Origin: Gemmatimonas aurantiaca
GTDB taxonomy: Bacteria > Gemmatimonadota > Gemmatimonadetes > Gemmatimonadales > Gemmatimonadaceae
Reading direction: 5' to 3'
NCBI RefSeq assembly: GCF_037190085.1
Contig: NZ_JBBCJO010000006.1
Location: forward strand, 62,001-126,000
DNA length: 64,000 nucleotides
Both the position numbers and the translations under genes were made by a program. Below, piece by piece: positions 8,584 to 17,966 of the stretch. Positions within the stretch are counted from its first letter, which is position 1. Each line of letters starts with the position of its first letter. The notes beneath the pieces are model-generated. The model did no database searches and had not been told where the DNA came from. It saw only the letters and a program-made list of their open reading frames with translations.

Positions 8584-9381
8584 ATGAAGATCTACTCCTG
8601 GAACGTGAACGGCCTGCGGGCCGTGCTGAAGAAAGGAAACTTTCTCCCTTTCATCGACGCACATCGCCCCGACGTTCTGTGCCTGCAGGAAACCAAATCC
8701 GAACGTGAGCAGGTGGAGATCGACCTGCCGGACTATCACGAGTACTGGAACTCCGCCACGACCAAGGGCTATTCGGGCACGGCGATCTTCAGCCGGACCG
8801 AGCCACTGAGTGTCAGTCTTGGCTTCTCCAGCGCGGTGGCCAAGCGTTTCACCTTCGTCGACGACGCGGGCCGCGACAGCACCACCGAAGGCCGGATCAT
8901 CACGGCGGAATTCCCGAAGTTCTATGTAGTGACCGTGTACACCCCGAACGCCAAGGACGACCTGAGTCGACTGCCACTGCGCTCCGTCAACTGGGATCCG
9001 GCGTTCCTCGCGCACTGCAAAGCGCTCGAAAAGAAGAAGCCCGTGGTATTCTGTGGTGATCTCAATGTGGCCCACACCGAACTCGATCTGGCCAACCCCA
9101 AACCCAATCGCGGCAAGAAAGGGTTCACCACCGAGGAACGCCAGGGATTCCAGGCATTCCTCGATGCGGGCTTCGTGGACTCGCTCCGCATCTTCGAACA
9201 GGGCAACGGTCATTACACTTGGTGGAGCCATTTCGCGAACTCGCGTGCCCGGAACGTGGGCTGGAGAATCGACTACGTGCTGGTCTCTTCCGCGCTCCGC
9301 GACGCCGTGACGGCCGCCGAGATTCATGCGGATGTGATGGGAAGCGATCACTGTCCGGTGAGCATCACCCTCGATGTATAG
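8584..9381 (+). CDS. xth: Exodeoxyribonuclease III
   Basis: 265-residue AP endonuclease/3'-5' exonuclease of base-excision repair. Family landmarks are in order: WNVNGLRA at the start, CLQETK with the metal-binding Glu, GYSGTAIFSR, VYTPNA with the catalytic Tyr region, GDLNVAHTELDLANPK, WRIDYVL and GSDHCPV at the end. Length matches the family. Cytoplasmic, Mg-dependent. The ATG at 8584 starts at the conserved MKIYSWN; longer frames run into the divergent FRG gene promoter region. Confidence 0.96.
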   Translation: MKIYSWNVNGLRAVLKKGNFLPFIDAHRPDVLCLQETKSEREQVEIDLPDYHEYWNSATTKGYSGTAIFSRTEPLSVSLGFSSAVAKRFTFVDDAGRDSTTEGRIITAEFPKFYVVTVYTPNAKDDLSRLPLRSVNWDPAFLAHCKALEKKKPVVFCGDLNVAHTELDLANPKPNRGKKGFTTEERQGFQAFLDAGFVDSLRIFEQGNGHYTWWSHFANSRARNVGWRIDYVLVSSALRDAVTAAEIHADVMGSDHCPVSITLDV

Positions 9382-9515
9382 GGCGCGCAGGATGCATTCT
9401 TTTTTGGGAACGATTTTCATCGGGAGCCATCGCATCACGCCCGCTTGCCTCTATCCGAAGACCCGATAGACTGCGGGAAGTCCGTGGTTCATCCCATCGT
9501 GTGAAAGGAGCTCCC

Positions 9516-10001
9516 ATGCTGATCAGCGCGACACTTGCCCAGGCCATCAATGCCCAGATCGGCAACGAGTTCGGCGCCAGCCTGCAGTACTACGCCATCG
9601 GTGCGCATTTCCATCGCATCCATCTCGCGCAACTGGCGAAACTGTTCTTCAAGCAGGCCGACGAGGAACGGGAACACGCACAGAAGCTGCTGCATTATGT
9701 GGTGGAAACCGGAGGCGAACTCCGGCTTCCCCCCATCAAGGAACCCGTGCATACGTTCGCGTCGGCCGAGGAAGCACTGTCGGCCGCGCTCAGGTGGGAA
9801 GTGGAAGTCACCGGTCAGATCAAACGTCTCATGGACATGGCCGCCAGTGAAAGTGACTATCTCGCGCAGAACTTCCTGCAGTGGTTCGTGGACGAGCAGC
9901 TCGAGGAAGTGAACAAGATGACCCGACTGCTCGGCGTGGTCCGCATGGCCGGCGAACGCAATCTGCTGTCGGTCGAAGCGTATCTCGTGCACGGAGGCTG
10001 A
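9516..10001 (+). CDS. Ferritin (non-heme)
   Basis: 161 residues of a four-helix ferritin that oxidises ferrous iron and stores it as a mineral in a 24-mer cage. Ferroxidase-centre residues are recognisable: Glu in INAQIGNEFGASLQYY, the EEREHAQK helix (Glu and His) and QWFVDEQLEE (Gln, Glu). AAAGGAG precedes the ATG. It is convergent with the rifamycin phosphotransferase gene, 15 bases apart. The pairing near katG and exonuclease III suits an oxidative-stress neighbourhood, though no shared operon is implied. Confidence 0.94.
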   Translation: MLISATLAQAINAQIGNEFGASLQYYAIGAHFHRIHLAQLAKLFFKQADEEREHAQKLLHYVVETGGELRLPPIKEPVHTFASAEEALSAALRWEVEVTGQIKRLMDMAASESDYLAQNFLQWFVDEQLEEVNKMTRLLGVVRMAGERNLLSVEAYLVHGG

Positions 10002-10016
10002 CGGCGGTCAGTGGTC

Positions 10017-12722
10017 TCATGACAGGAACTCGATGTATCCCTCCGTGCCATGGAGACGGATACGTTGCCTATCACGAATGCGCTTCGTGGCGCCCTCCAC
10101 TCCCACGACGGCGGGCAGACCGTACTCGCGGGCGATCACGGCGCCATGAGTCATGAGACCACCCACCTCGGTCACCAGTCCTCTCGCCGCGACGAACAGC
10201 GGCGTCCAGCTCGGATCGGTGTACGCCGTCACCAGAATGTCCCCCGGTTCGATGGTCGCCGTGGCGATGTCCAGCACCACGCGAGCCCGCCCTTCCACCG
10301 TCCCCGCGGACACCGGCAAACCGACCAGTGCGCCCGCGGGGATGTCGGCTCGCCGGTATTTCCCATTGATGCACTCCCCGTCCGAAGTGAGCACACGCGG
10401 CGGGGTGAGTGCCTGATAGCCGCGAAACGCGTCCCGGCGTTTGAGAATGAGCCCGGCGTCCGCCACATGTGTCCGTACGACATCCCGCAATTCCTGTAGC
10501 GTGAGATAGTAGATGTCCTCACACTCGTGCAGCACGCCGTCCCGCACGAGACGCTCCGCTTCGCCAAGCAGGGCCTGTTTGTAGATGAAGTAGCGACTCA
10601 CCATGCCGTACTTGGGATATTCGCGGTAGCCGATCAATGTCCGCACGCGGTCGATCATGCGCCTGGTTTCCGCAACCTTCTGTTCGCTATCGGGCAGATC
10701 GCGGAGATGGGTCAGCACATCACGCTCCGTTTCGCGCGCCACATCGAGTCCCTCGGCGAAACGTCGTGCGCTGGCGCCCGGCTCGAAGTTGCGGATGTTG
10801 CCGAGCAGGAGTGGCAGCAGCATGAGCGGCCGCTCGCTCCAGCGCGGCCTCGTGATGTCGATCTCTCCCACGCCGCGCATGCCGTATGTGTGCAGCCACC
10901 TCCCGATGGCCTCCCGTGCCTGCGTACCGCCGTCCACCGCAGGCAGCGCGTCGAGAAAATGTGCATCGGCCTGCTCGAGCGCGTGCCCGAGAAAACGCAC
11001 GACGTCCGGATAGGGACGGATGACGTCGGCGACATCCAGCAACGCCAGCCCCATCTCCGATGTGATGTTGTTCGCCACCGACAGCGTGAGCGCATCGACG
11101 GCGCGCTTGTCGCCCAGCCACGCCCGAAGATGCTCGTCGAGCCACCACGTCGCGTTCATCGCCGCCATGATCACCCGATGACTCTCTGGATGAAACAGCA
11201 GCCGCCTGAGCTCCTGGATATCGGTGAGGATGAATTCGATGAGCGCCAGACCGGTCTTGCCCTGGATCTCCTGCTGCAGTGTGGCGACCGAGTCGCGATT
11301 GCGTGCGATGAGCGTCGTGACGATGGCAGGATCGTCTTCCACCGGCGCCAGTGCGCCTGCCGGTGCGCCCGCCGGTGCGATATCGCCCATCGGCCATGTG
11401 GCGGCGCTGCTGTCGGGAGGAAGGAAGTCGCCCCGGTCGATGATCTCCTGCAGCAGTTCGGGGAGCAGGGGATCGGATTTGCCGATCATGTCCAGCAGGC
11501 CGGCACGCTGCACCGGTGAGGCGAGCGTTTCGGTGACGTCGACGAACAATCTCCCACCCGCCACGCTCATGGGCTTCGGCGTGGTCAGTTGCCAGAACGA
11601 GATCCCCAATGGCTTCATGGGATCGGTCATCATCTGCTGATGACCGACGGACAGATAGACGTGGTTCGTGCCGTCGTGTGTCTCGGGGATGGGAAACAGG
11701 GTCGTGATGGGTCGGCTCTGCACGATCGCGAACCCGTCGTCCACCAGACACCATTCGATATCCTGAGGACTGCCGAAATGTGCGGCGATCCGGCCACCGA
11801 GCTCCACGAGCCGGATGACCTGATCGTCGGTCAGTGCCGGATCATGTTGCCGGACTCCTTCCACAGCCCGTGATGTGGTTCCTCCCCCTGGTGAGGTCCG
11901 TACCACGAGCGTCTTTGCGGCAATCGTCTTCGTGATGATGGCGCCACCTCTGACCTCATATCGGTCGGCATTGGTCAGGCCGGTGACGAGCGCTTCACCG
12001 AGTCCAAAGCCGGCTTCCACGACGGAGATCCGGCGGCTGCCGGAGACCGGATCGGCGGTGAAGAGCATGCCCGCGGCGTGCGGGAACACCATCTGCTGCA
12101 CGACGACGGCCATGTACACCTGTCGGTGATCGATGCCGTTGCGCAGACGATAGGTCACGGCCCGTTCGCTGAACAACGACGCCCAGCACTTGCTGATGTG
12201 CCGGAGAACGTCGGCGGTGCCGATGACATTGAGATACGTGTCCTGCTGTCCGGCAAAAGACGCGGTGGGCAGGTCCTCCGCGGTGGCACTCGAACGAACG
12301 GCCCACGCGATCGCGGCGTCGGATCGCGCGTGTACCTGTTCGATGGCCTGTGCAATCGCCCGTGTGAGATCCGGCGGAATGGCGGCGGCTTCGATGATGT
12401 CGCGCAGCACAGCGCTCGATGTCCGCACCGTCTCCTGGCCGATGGGGTCGGGACGGGTCAGCTGATCGAGATGATCGTCGAACCGGGCATCGCCGGCCCG
12501 TGCAACCGCGATGATGCGCCGGAACGCATTGGTGGTGATGCAGAATCCGGCGGGGACATCGATTCCTTCGATGTGTGACAGCGCTCCCAGATGGGCGCCC
12601 TTCCCACCCACCATGGCGATCGGCGTGTCATCCCTGCGAGCGCGGTGCCGACCGATCTCCCTGAGGTCCAACACATCGTGACTTGTCCCGTGTTTGATCC
12701 CGTGATGCGTCGCGTGATTCAT
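10017..12722 (-). CDS. rph: Rifamycin-inactivating phosphotransferase
   Basis: 901-residue three-domain enzyme that consumes ATP to phosphorylate the ansa-bridge hydroxyl of rifamycins, giving resistance. The N-terminal ATP-grasp domain has MVGGKGAHLG and WAVRSSATAEDLPTASFAGQQDTYLN. The middle drug-binding region has VYLSVGHQQMMTDPMKPLG, typical of RPH rather than PEP synthase. The C-terminal swivelling phosphohistidine domain has GGLMTHGAVIAREYGLPAVVG with the catalytic His. Length is slightly above the usual 870 or so because of an N-terminal His-rich leader. A RAE-like element lies about 80 bases upstream. PEP synthase is the alternative but lacks the GHQQMM region. Confidence 0.88.
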   Translation of the reverse strand: MNHATHHGIKHGTSHDVLDLREIGRHRARRDDTPIAMVGGKGAHLGALSHIEGIDVPAGFCITTNAFRRIIAVARAGDARFDDHLDQLTRPDPIGQETVRTSSAVLRDIIEAAAIPPDLTRAIAQAIEQVHARSDAAIAWAVRSSATAEDLPTASFAGQQDTYLNVIGTADVLRHISKCWASLFSERAVTYRLRNGIDHRQVYMAVVVQQMVFPHAAGMLFTADPVSGSRRISVVEAGFGLGEALVTGLTNADRYEVRGGAIITKTIAAKTLVVRTSPGGGTTSRAVEGVRQHDPALTDDQVIRLVELGGRIAAHFGSPQDIEWCLVDDGFAIVQSRPITTLFPIPETHDGTNHVYLSVGHQQMMTDPMKPLGISFWQLTTPKPMSVAGGRLFVDVTETLASPVQRAGLLDMIGKSDPLLPELLQEIIDRGDFLPPDSSAATWPMGDIAPAGAPAGALAPVEDDPAIVTTLIARNRDSVATLQQEIQGKTGLALIEFILTDIQELRRLLFHPESHRVIMAAMNATWWLDEHLRAWLGDKRAVDALTLSVANNITSEMGLALLDVADVIRPYPDVVRFLGHALEQADAHFLDALPAVDGGTQAREAIGRWLHTYGMRGVGEIDITRPRWSERPLMLLPLLLGNIRNFEPGASARRFAEGLDVARETERDVLTHLRDLPDSEQKVAETRRMIDRVRTLIGYREYPKYGMVSRYFIYKQALLGEAERLVRDGVLHECEDIYYLTLQELRDVVRTHVADAGLILKRRDAFRGYQALTPPRVLTSDGECINGKYRRADIPAGALVGLPVSAGTVEGRARVVLDIATATIEPGDILVTAYTDPSWTPLFVAARGLVTEVGGLMTHGAVIAREYGLPAVVGVEGATKRIRDRQRIRLHGTEGYIEFLS

Positions 12723-12796
12723 CGCTCACTCCCGTCTGCGTGCATGAAAGGCTCCGGCCCTGCTCTCGCAAAGCGCGCAAGTCTAGAGCCACGGGA

Positions 12797-12817
12797 TGGG
12801 ATTGCCGCAAGTCGGGG
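12797..12817 (-). promoter_or_regulatory. RAE-like rifamycin response element with overlapping -35
   Basis: The minus strand carries CTTGCGGCAA (plus 12802-12811), closely matching, as remembered, the core of the rifamycin-associated element that precedes many rifamycin-inactivation genes. Here it sits about 80 bases before rph. Its TTGCGG could act as -35, with TCTAGA 17 bases later as -10. A further dyad ACTAT-N6-ATAGT lies at 12823-12838. Confidence 0.55.
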
Positions 12818-12831
12818 GGTGTACTATAGCT

Positions 12832-13464
12832 TCATAGTGGGGAGACGGATGACGTCGATTCCAATACGGTGCGTTTGATGCCCACCCAGAGCACCGTGGC
12901 CACCTGACGCGCCGCTTCCTCGAGTGCCTGTCCCTCGAGACGCACCTGGCCGTCCACGACGAGCGCGGCCAATCCATGCATCGCCGCCCATGATGTCAAC
13001 ACGACCGGCGGCGGATTGCCAGCCCCGGGACGTATCGTCGCTCCCAATGGCCGCACGAGTCGCTCGAAGACACGTCGTGCCGCTTCGTCGAGCTGCGGAT
13101 ATTGCGTGCGCGGCCCCAGTTCACCACCGAACATGAGTTTGAAACGCTCGGGGTGGCGCGCCGCGAACATCACATAGTGGACGGCCGTTTCGTACCCCTG
13201 CGATTCGACATCGCCCGGAGCGACCTGCACGGCGTCGAGTTCCGCCGCCAACTGATCGAACCCCTGCGCGGCCAGCGCCGCCAGCAGGTGTGCCCGACTG
13301 GGAAAGTGGTGATAGGGCGCCTGGTGACTCACTCCCGCTTCACGCGCCACTTCCCGTAACGACAGCCCGGCCGGCCCCTTGGCCTTCAGAATGTCGAACG
13401 CCACCGCCAACAGGTCGTTGCGGAGGTCGCCATGGTGATACGGGACAGGAGGGATCCGGACCAT
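12832..13464 (-). CDS. TetR/AcrR family transcriptional regulator
   Basis: 210-residue repressor. The N-terminal helix-turn-helix reads GLSLREVAREAGVSHQAPYHHFPSRAHLLAAL (written here in the standard order of helix 2, turn, recognition helix). The C-terminal ligand domain contains ERFKLMFGGELG, similar to WHG-type domains. The ATG at 13464 is preferred to longer frames because two palindromes resembling its own operators lie just upstream (13467-13506) and would otherwise be coding. It is divergent from the S41 peptidase at 13549, which it may control along with itself. Inducer unknown. Confidence 0.88.
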   Translation of the reverse strand: MVRIPPVPYHHGDLRNDLLAVAFDILKAKGPAGLSLREVAREAGVSHQAPYHHFPSRAHLLAALAAQGFDQLAAELDAVQVAPGDVESQGYETAVHYVMFAARHPERFKLMFGGELGPRTQYPQLDEAARRVFERLVRPLGATIRPGAGNPPPVVLTSWAAMHGLAALVVDGQVRLEGQALEEAARQVATVLWVGIKRTVLESTSSVSPL

Positions 13465-13466
13465 CT

Positions 13467-13506
13467 TGACAGTGTCACATCGAAAGGTGAATCTTGACAC
13501 CGTCAA
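13467..13506. promoter_or_regulatory. Paired TetR operators
   Basis: Two related dyads sit between the divergent TetR and S41 genes: TGACA-G-TGTCA at 13467-13477 and TTGAC-ACC-GTCAA at 13494-13506, 27 bases apart. Position and symmetry suggest binding by the adjacent TetR protein. Confidence 0.6.
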
Positions 13507-13548
13507 CATCCCGATGCCCGGTACCGACCGCCACGCCGTGGAGTCCCC

Positions 13549-14790
13549 ATGAAGGTGCTTGCCGCAGTACTGATCGGACTCGGCAGCTTCATCGCCTCGC
13601 AGGTCCACGGTCAGACGCCCGTGAACGATACGATACCACGCGGCACGCGTGAACGAATCGTGCGGGACCTGCGGGAACTCATCGACCAACGATTTGCGCA
13701 CTTCGCCGGCATTCCGGGCTACGATATCGACGTCGAGTACGGACGCTATCGCGAACGGGCGCTGATGACGTCGTCACGATGGGAGTTCTCGCTGCTCACG
13801 CGTGCCTTGATCGCATCGCTCCGCAACGGACACACGACGTTCGGCGATTCGTGGATGCGCGATGCCGATCCCGCTCTGCTGCCATTTTCGCTGGCCTGGA
13901 TAGGCGGGCAATGGGTGGTGACGACATCACGCCATCCCGATCTGCATGTCGGTGACATCGTCATGACCATCGACGGTCTGCCTGCCGACAGTGTGTATCA
14001 CACTCAGGCGAAGTACATTAGTGCGTCCAGCGATCGCGCCCGGCGGCGCGAATTCACGGCCCGCGGTTTCCTCTGGCCGCATCGACTGACGCTCGGACTG
14101 GAGCACGGTCGACAGGTGGTCGTACAGCGATCCGTGACACCATCCGATACGGCATCGAGGCCGGAGGTCGTGCGCGGCCGGTGGATCGACAGTGGACAGG
14201 TGGCCTACATCGCCATCGGATCGTTCGGGGCACCGCAGTATGAAACACAGGCGTTGGAACTCGTCACCGGGCCCTACCGGACTGCGCGCGCCCTGATCAT
14301 CGACGTGCGGGGCAATGGGGGCGGCAACACCCCGAGAGCACTCATCAAGACCTTGCTGAACGGCAAGGAATTCGTGTGGTGGAAGGAAGATCCCTATCTG
14401 CTGCCCAATGCGATGTTCGATCGCCTGGGCGCCAGCATGAAGCGCCGTGGTGGTGCGGAGAAACCCTTTGCCGGACAGGTGGTGATTCTCGCCGATGGCG
14501 GCTGCGGGTCGGCCTGTGAGGACTTCGTCATGCCACTCCAATGGCAGAAGCGTGCGACCGTCGTGGGCGACACGACAGCGGGCACCACCGGTCAACCGGT
14601 GTTTCTGCGCTACGACAACGGCATGCAGATCACCGTATCGGCAAAACGTGCGGCCTTCCCGGATGGCTCCCTCTTCGAAGGCGTGGGCATCGCACCGGAT
14701 ATCGTGATCGTGACACGACGCGAGGACCTGGGCAGCCCACGGGATCGGGTGCTCGAGGCCGCCGTGCGTGTGTCCACAGTCAGCCGATAA
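13549..14790 (+). CDS. S41 family peptidase (tail-specific-protease-like), secreted
   Basis: 413 residues with a signal peptide (VLAAVLIGLGSFIASQVHGQ). Middle region LHVGDIVMTIDGLPAD is a PDZ-like carboxylate-binding loop. The S41 catalytic core shows ALIIDVRGNGGGNTPRAL and the Ser nucleophile in GGCGSACEDF, then VVGDTTAGTTGQP. Such enzymes cleave C-terminal regions of peptides or proteins in the envelope. It lies divergent to the TetR gene and is probably repressed by it. The last 11 bases overlap the convergent FMN reductase gene. Confidence 0.85.
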   Translation: MKVLAAVLIGLGSFIASQVHGQTPVNDTIPRGTRERIVRDLRELIDQRFAHFAGIPGYDIDVEYGRYRERALMTSSRWEFSLLTRALIASLRNGHTTFGDSWMRDADPALLPFSLAWIGGQWVVTTSRHPDLHVGDIVMTIDGLPADSVYHTQAKYISASSDRARRREFTARGFLWPHRLTLGLEHGRQVVVQRSVTPSDTASRPEVVRGRWIDSGQVAYIAIGSFGAPQYETQALELVTGPYRTARALIIDVRGNGGGNTPRALIKTLLNGKEFVWWKEDPYLLPNAMFDRLGASMKRRGGAEKPFAGQVVILADGGCGSACEDFVMPLQWQKRATVVGDTTAGTTGQPVFLRYDNGMQITVSAKRAAFPDGSLFEGVGIAPDIVIVTRREDLGSPRDRVLEAAVRVSTVSR

Positions 14791-15343
14791 GCCTGTCTCG
14801 ATGTGACGCCCTGGTCGCGGCCACCTGCATGAGGGTCCCGACTGCCTGCTGCAGCACCGCGGCCACCTCGGTATTCGCCATCAATCCCATCGCATCCACA
14901 CCACGCCGAGGGATGTCGACCACCAGGCAGGCGCCCGGCACCAGATCGGCGCTCATCACACCGAGAATCTCCAGCAGCTGCGGATGGACGTATGCCGACG
15001 CCGCGGATGCACTCAGGAGACCCACCGGCTTGCCCACCAATTCACCGCTGCCCACCACCCAATCGAGCGCGTTCTTCAAGACGCCTGGCACACCATGCGC
15101 ATACTCCGGGCTCGAGATCAGCACCGCGTCGGCCGAAGCCAGCGCCGAGCGCCAGTCGGTGACGGCATCAGAGATCGGATCAGGCCCGTCTTCCACGTCG
15201 GGGTTGAACGCCGGCAGAGCTGCCAGATTCGTGTAGGGAGTGACGAGTACGTCCGGCGCCGCCAGATGCGCCGCCGCAGCCAGCAGCGCGGTGTTGCTGG
15301 AACCGAGACGGAGGCTTCCGGAGATGGTCAGGAGATGCGGCAT
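14780..15343 (-). CDS. NADPH-dependent FMN reductase family protein
   Basis: 187-residue flavodoxin-like oxidoreductase that reduces FMN or uses it to reduce quinones or other acceptors. The phosphate-binding loop ISGSLRLGSSNTALL is at the N-terminus. The flavin-binding ISSPEYAHGVPGVLKNALDWVVGS motif is very characteristic of the family. Length matches. Cytoplasmic. It ends 11 bases inside the convergent S41 gene. No operon partner is evident. Confidence 0.9.
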   Translation of the reverse strand: MPHLLTISGSLRLGSSNTALLAAAAHLAAPDVLVTPYTNLAALPAFNPDVEDGPDPISDAVTDWRSALASADAVLISSPEYAHGVPGVLKNALDWVVGSGELVGKPVGLLSASAASAYVHPQLLEILGVMSADLVPGACLVVDIPRRGVDAMGLMANTEVAAVLQQAVGTLMQVAATRASHRDRLIG

Positions 15344-15384
15344 CGCACAAACCTAGTCGTGCAAACCCAGCCGAGTCGTCCCGA

Positions 15385-15948
15385 CTACCAACCGGTTCTC
15401 ACGCCCGTGCCGTCGGTATTATCGAAGACCGTCACCACACGCGAGGTCGCACGGTAGGACTCGAGATGGGATCCCACGGGAGCGCGTCCACGAACATCGA
15501 GCCGCCCCAGTCCCAATGAGACCACGTGCAGGTCACCCTCGGCGATGCGCGCGGGAATCACCCGACGTGCCGCCGCGGATCCGTTGCCGGGTATCCGGAG
15601 CAGATGTACACCCGACTCGCGACTGTAGGCGAACGCAATGATGGACGAACGGGACGTCGACGCAACTTCGACGTGCCAGGTCGGTGCGGCTTCGGCTGCC
15701 GTGGCGAGCGGTTCGGCGAGCCAGCCTCCCACCATGCGCAACACCAGCAGCGCGGCCGCACCAATGACGACGCCCTGTGCGAGGAGACGCGCACCGATCG
15801 AGCGGCGTCCGGAAGATCGACGCCCCGCGGGAATATTACGCTCAGGATGCTGGAGAGCCTGACGCTCACCGTCCAACAGGTGCACCGTGCCCCGCACTGC
15901 CGCTGTCTTTCCGGTATTTTTGTGCGTCTGATCCACCGAGTCGGTCAT
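15385..15948 (-). CDS. Single-span membrane protein of unknown function
   Basis: 187 residues: a basic, polar N-terminal region to about residue 50, one transmembrane helix (LLAQGVVIGAAALLVLRMVGG, about 54-74) and a beta-rich exported domain. Similar in plan to anti-sigma or cupredoxin-like anchored proteins, but no sigma-factor gene adjoins it. Ser/Arg-rich segments (RRSSGRRS) precede the helix. No family recognised. Confidence 0.55.
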   Translation of the reverse strand: MTDSVDQTHKNTGKTAAVRGTVHLLDGERQALQHPERNIPAGRRSSGRRSIGARLLAQGVVIGAAALLVLRMVGGWLAEPLATAAEAAPTWHVEVASTSRSSIIAFAYSRESGVHLLRIPGNGSAAARRVIPARIAEGDLHVVSLGLGRLDVRGRAPVGSHLESYRATSRVVTVFDNTDGTGVRTGW

Positions 15949-15978
15949 GAGTGAAACTGTGGCGACGATGTGTTCAGA

Positions 15979-16530
15979 TCAATCCGGCAATGCATATCGC
16001 AACTCCGCCATACCGGAACCGACCTGACGAACGGACTGCAGCGTCCATGGTGGACTGGTGACCCTGCGCGGGAATAGCGGCTTGCCCCGGCCCAGCGTGA
16101 CCGACGCCACCTGAATGATGGCCTCGTCCAGCAGACCGGCATCGAAGAATTGCCCCGCCAGATCTCCACCGCCAACGATCCAGATGTTTCTCGCGCCAGC
16201 GGCACGAGCCATCTCCGCGTGGATGGGACGCACGTCACCCTGAACGAACCGGATGTCGGCGCCCTCGATGGCTGGTAAGGAGCGATGGGTGAATATCCAC
16301 GCTGGCTGTGAGTAGGGCCACGCAGCACCCGCCTCCTCGGCCACCTTCTCCGCATGCCGAACCATCCACATGTACGTGCTCGCCCCCATGGCCAGAGCGC
16401 CCACGCCGGCGATGAAATCCAGATAGCCGGTGTCGTTGATGTCGCCGAGCGGGAAGAGCCAGTCCAGTGAGTCGTCCTCTGTGGCGAGGAAGCCATCCAG
16501 ACTCGTGGCGGTGTAATATTGCGTCTTCAC
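15979..16530 (-). CDS. Dihydrofolate reductase/RibD C-terminal family protein
   Basis: About 183 residues of the DHFR-like fold shared by RibD reductase domains. It shows TATSLDGFLA at the start, GALAMGASTYMWM, IWIVGGGDLAGQFF for NADPH binding, and ASVTLGRGKPLF. The GTG at 16530 directly before KTQYYTATSLDGF is taken as start because homologues begin there; the longer frame upstream is poor. Substrate unknown; this family is common in soil bacteria next to drug-response genes. Confidence 0.82.
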   Translation of the reverse strand: MKTQYYTATSLDGFLATEDDSLDWLFPLGDINDTGYLDFIAGVGALAMGASTYMWMVRHAEKVAEEAGAAWPYSQPAWIFTHRSLPAIEGADIRFVQGDVRPIHAEMARAAGARNIWIVGGGDLAGQFFDAGLLDEAIIQVASVTLGRGKPLFPRRVTSPPWTLQSVRQVGSGMAELRYALPD

Positions 16531-16670
16531 GGCGATTGATACCCTGATGTCGGTGATTGCGATACGCAAATGCTTCTGAGAGTTCACGTCAAGCACCGAT
16601 TCGTTCCATGGTGCCGCGATGAGCGCGTAAGTTTCTTCCGATGCCCCTACCCTGCCCATCGGAGTCGATC

Positions 16671-17633
16671 ATGTCCTTTCGCCCAGCCGCGTCACCGCAC
16701 CCGTGGCGCCATTGTGCAATCGTCCTGTTGGCGCTGAGCGCATTCGCCGGTCCCATGGTCGCGCAGAACGCCCCCGAGCGGATCGTCGCGATTGGCGACT
16801 TGCATGGCGATCTCGCCGCCACCCGTGCGGCGCTCCGGCTGGCCGGAGCAATCGACAGTACCGACCGGTGGATTGGGGGGAAACTGACCGTGGTACAGAC
16901 CGGCGACCAGATGGACCGCGGCGACGACGAAGCAGCGATTCTCGCATTGCTGCGGCGCGTGAGCGAGGAAGCCCGTCGCGCCGGCGGCGCCGTGCACATT
17001 CTCAACGGCAACCACGAGTTGATGAACGCGTACTTCGATTTCCGTTATGTGACGGACTCGGGGTTTCGCTCCTTCGTCAGCAACATGGAAACCGCTTCAC
17101 CCACGGCACTGTCGACAGTACCCGACAAGGTCACCCCACCGCAACGCGGACGGGCGTTGGCGTTCCAGCCCGGTGGGCCCGTCGCGAAAGAGCTGGCAAC
17201 CCGTTCCACGATGCTCGTCCTCGGTGAAAATGCCTTCGTGCATGGCGGGATTCTTCCGGCCCACGCACAACGTGGCATCGAACCGATGAACGAAGAGGTG
17301 CGGGCGTGGCTGCGTGACGACGCCCCACAACCCGAATGGATCAAAGGCGATCAGAGTCCCGTCTGGACACGACTCTACTCCCGGAGTCCGGACGCCGCCG
17401 CATGTGACACCGCGCGCGCGGCGCTCGGCATACTGCGCGCGAAACGCATGGTGGTGGGGCACACCATCCAGAAAGGCGGAATTGCCAGCTACTGTGACGG
17501 CGCCATCTGGGCGATCGACGTGGGCATGTCGGCGTTCTCGGGCGGAAAGATCCAGGTGCTCGAGATCCGCGGCGACCGTGTCCGCGCACTGGGGCCGGTC
17601 GACCATCCGGGGCCGCCGAGGAAGAAGTCGTAG
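16671..17633 (+). CDS. Shewanella-like metallophosphoesterase, secreted
   Basis: 320 residues with a signal peptide (HCAIVLLALSAFAGPMVAQ). The metallophosphatase motifs are intact: AIGDLHGD (GDxHG), QTGDQMDRGD (GDxxDRG), ILNGNHELM (GNHE), later FVHGGI and VVGHTIQKGG. These resemble Shewanella-like protein phosphatases. It probably removes phosphate from proteins or small esters outside the cytoplasm, using a two-metal centre. GGAG lies 9 bases before the chosen ATG. Standard length. Confidence 0.88.
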   Translation: MSFRPAASPHPWRHCAIVLLALSAFAGPMVAQNAPERIVAIGDLHGDLAATRAALRLAGAIDSTDRWIGGKLTVVQTGDQMDRGDDEAAILALLRRVSEEARRAGGAVHILNGNHELMNAYFDFRYVTDSGFRSFVSNMETASPTALSTVPDKVTPPQRGRALAFQPGGPVAKELATRSTMLVLGENAFVHGGILPAHAQRGIEPMNEEVRAWLRDDAPQPEWIKGDQSPVWTRLYSRSPDAAACDTARAALGILRAKRMVVGHTIQKGGIASYCDGAIWAIDVGMSAFSGGKIQVLEIRGDRVRALGPVDHPGPPRKKS

Positions 17634-17660
17634 GCTGCTTCCTCGATCGCCAGATATCGT

Positions 17661-17966
17661 GTGAGTCTCATCCTTCCCGCCGACGTCGACACTGCACGGG
17701 GCGGCATCGAGCAGACGCTCGCCGAAGGCAATGTGCAGCGTCAGGTGCCCATGGAAGGACGTACTCTGCACGTGACCGGAATTGCGCCCACGGGATTCAA
17801 TACCGGCGATCTGTTGGCCATCGGCGTGTACGTGAAAGATCCGAGTCGCATCGCGCAGGCGTTCACCGTACATGAACTGACAGACACCGCCGGGGTTCGT
17901 GAGCGCGCAGCACCTATTCGTCGCGCGTCCGAAAGAACGCCAGTACGTATCCATCGGCGTCCGTGA
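17661..17966 (+). CDS. Short hypothetical reading frame, possible C-terminal remnant
   Basis: About 100 residues from a GTG. The first 70 or so look protein-like (VTGIAPTGFNTGDLLAIGVYVKD), the remainder runs antisense over the VOC gene end. It could be the tail of a lost exported protein. No motif or ribosome site supports an active gene. Confidence 0.3.
   Translation: MSLILPADVDTARGGIEQTLAEGNVQRQVPMEGRTLHVTGIAPTGFNTGDLLAIGVYVKDPSRIAQAFTVHELTDTAGVRERAAPIRRASERTPVRIHRRP

Noticed and set aside
10017..12722. Annotation as phosphoenolpyruvate synthase
   Set aside because: The GHQQMMTDPMKPLG region and overall plan fit rifamycin phosphotransferase, and a RAE-like element lies upstream.
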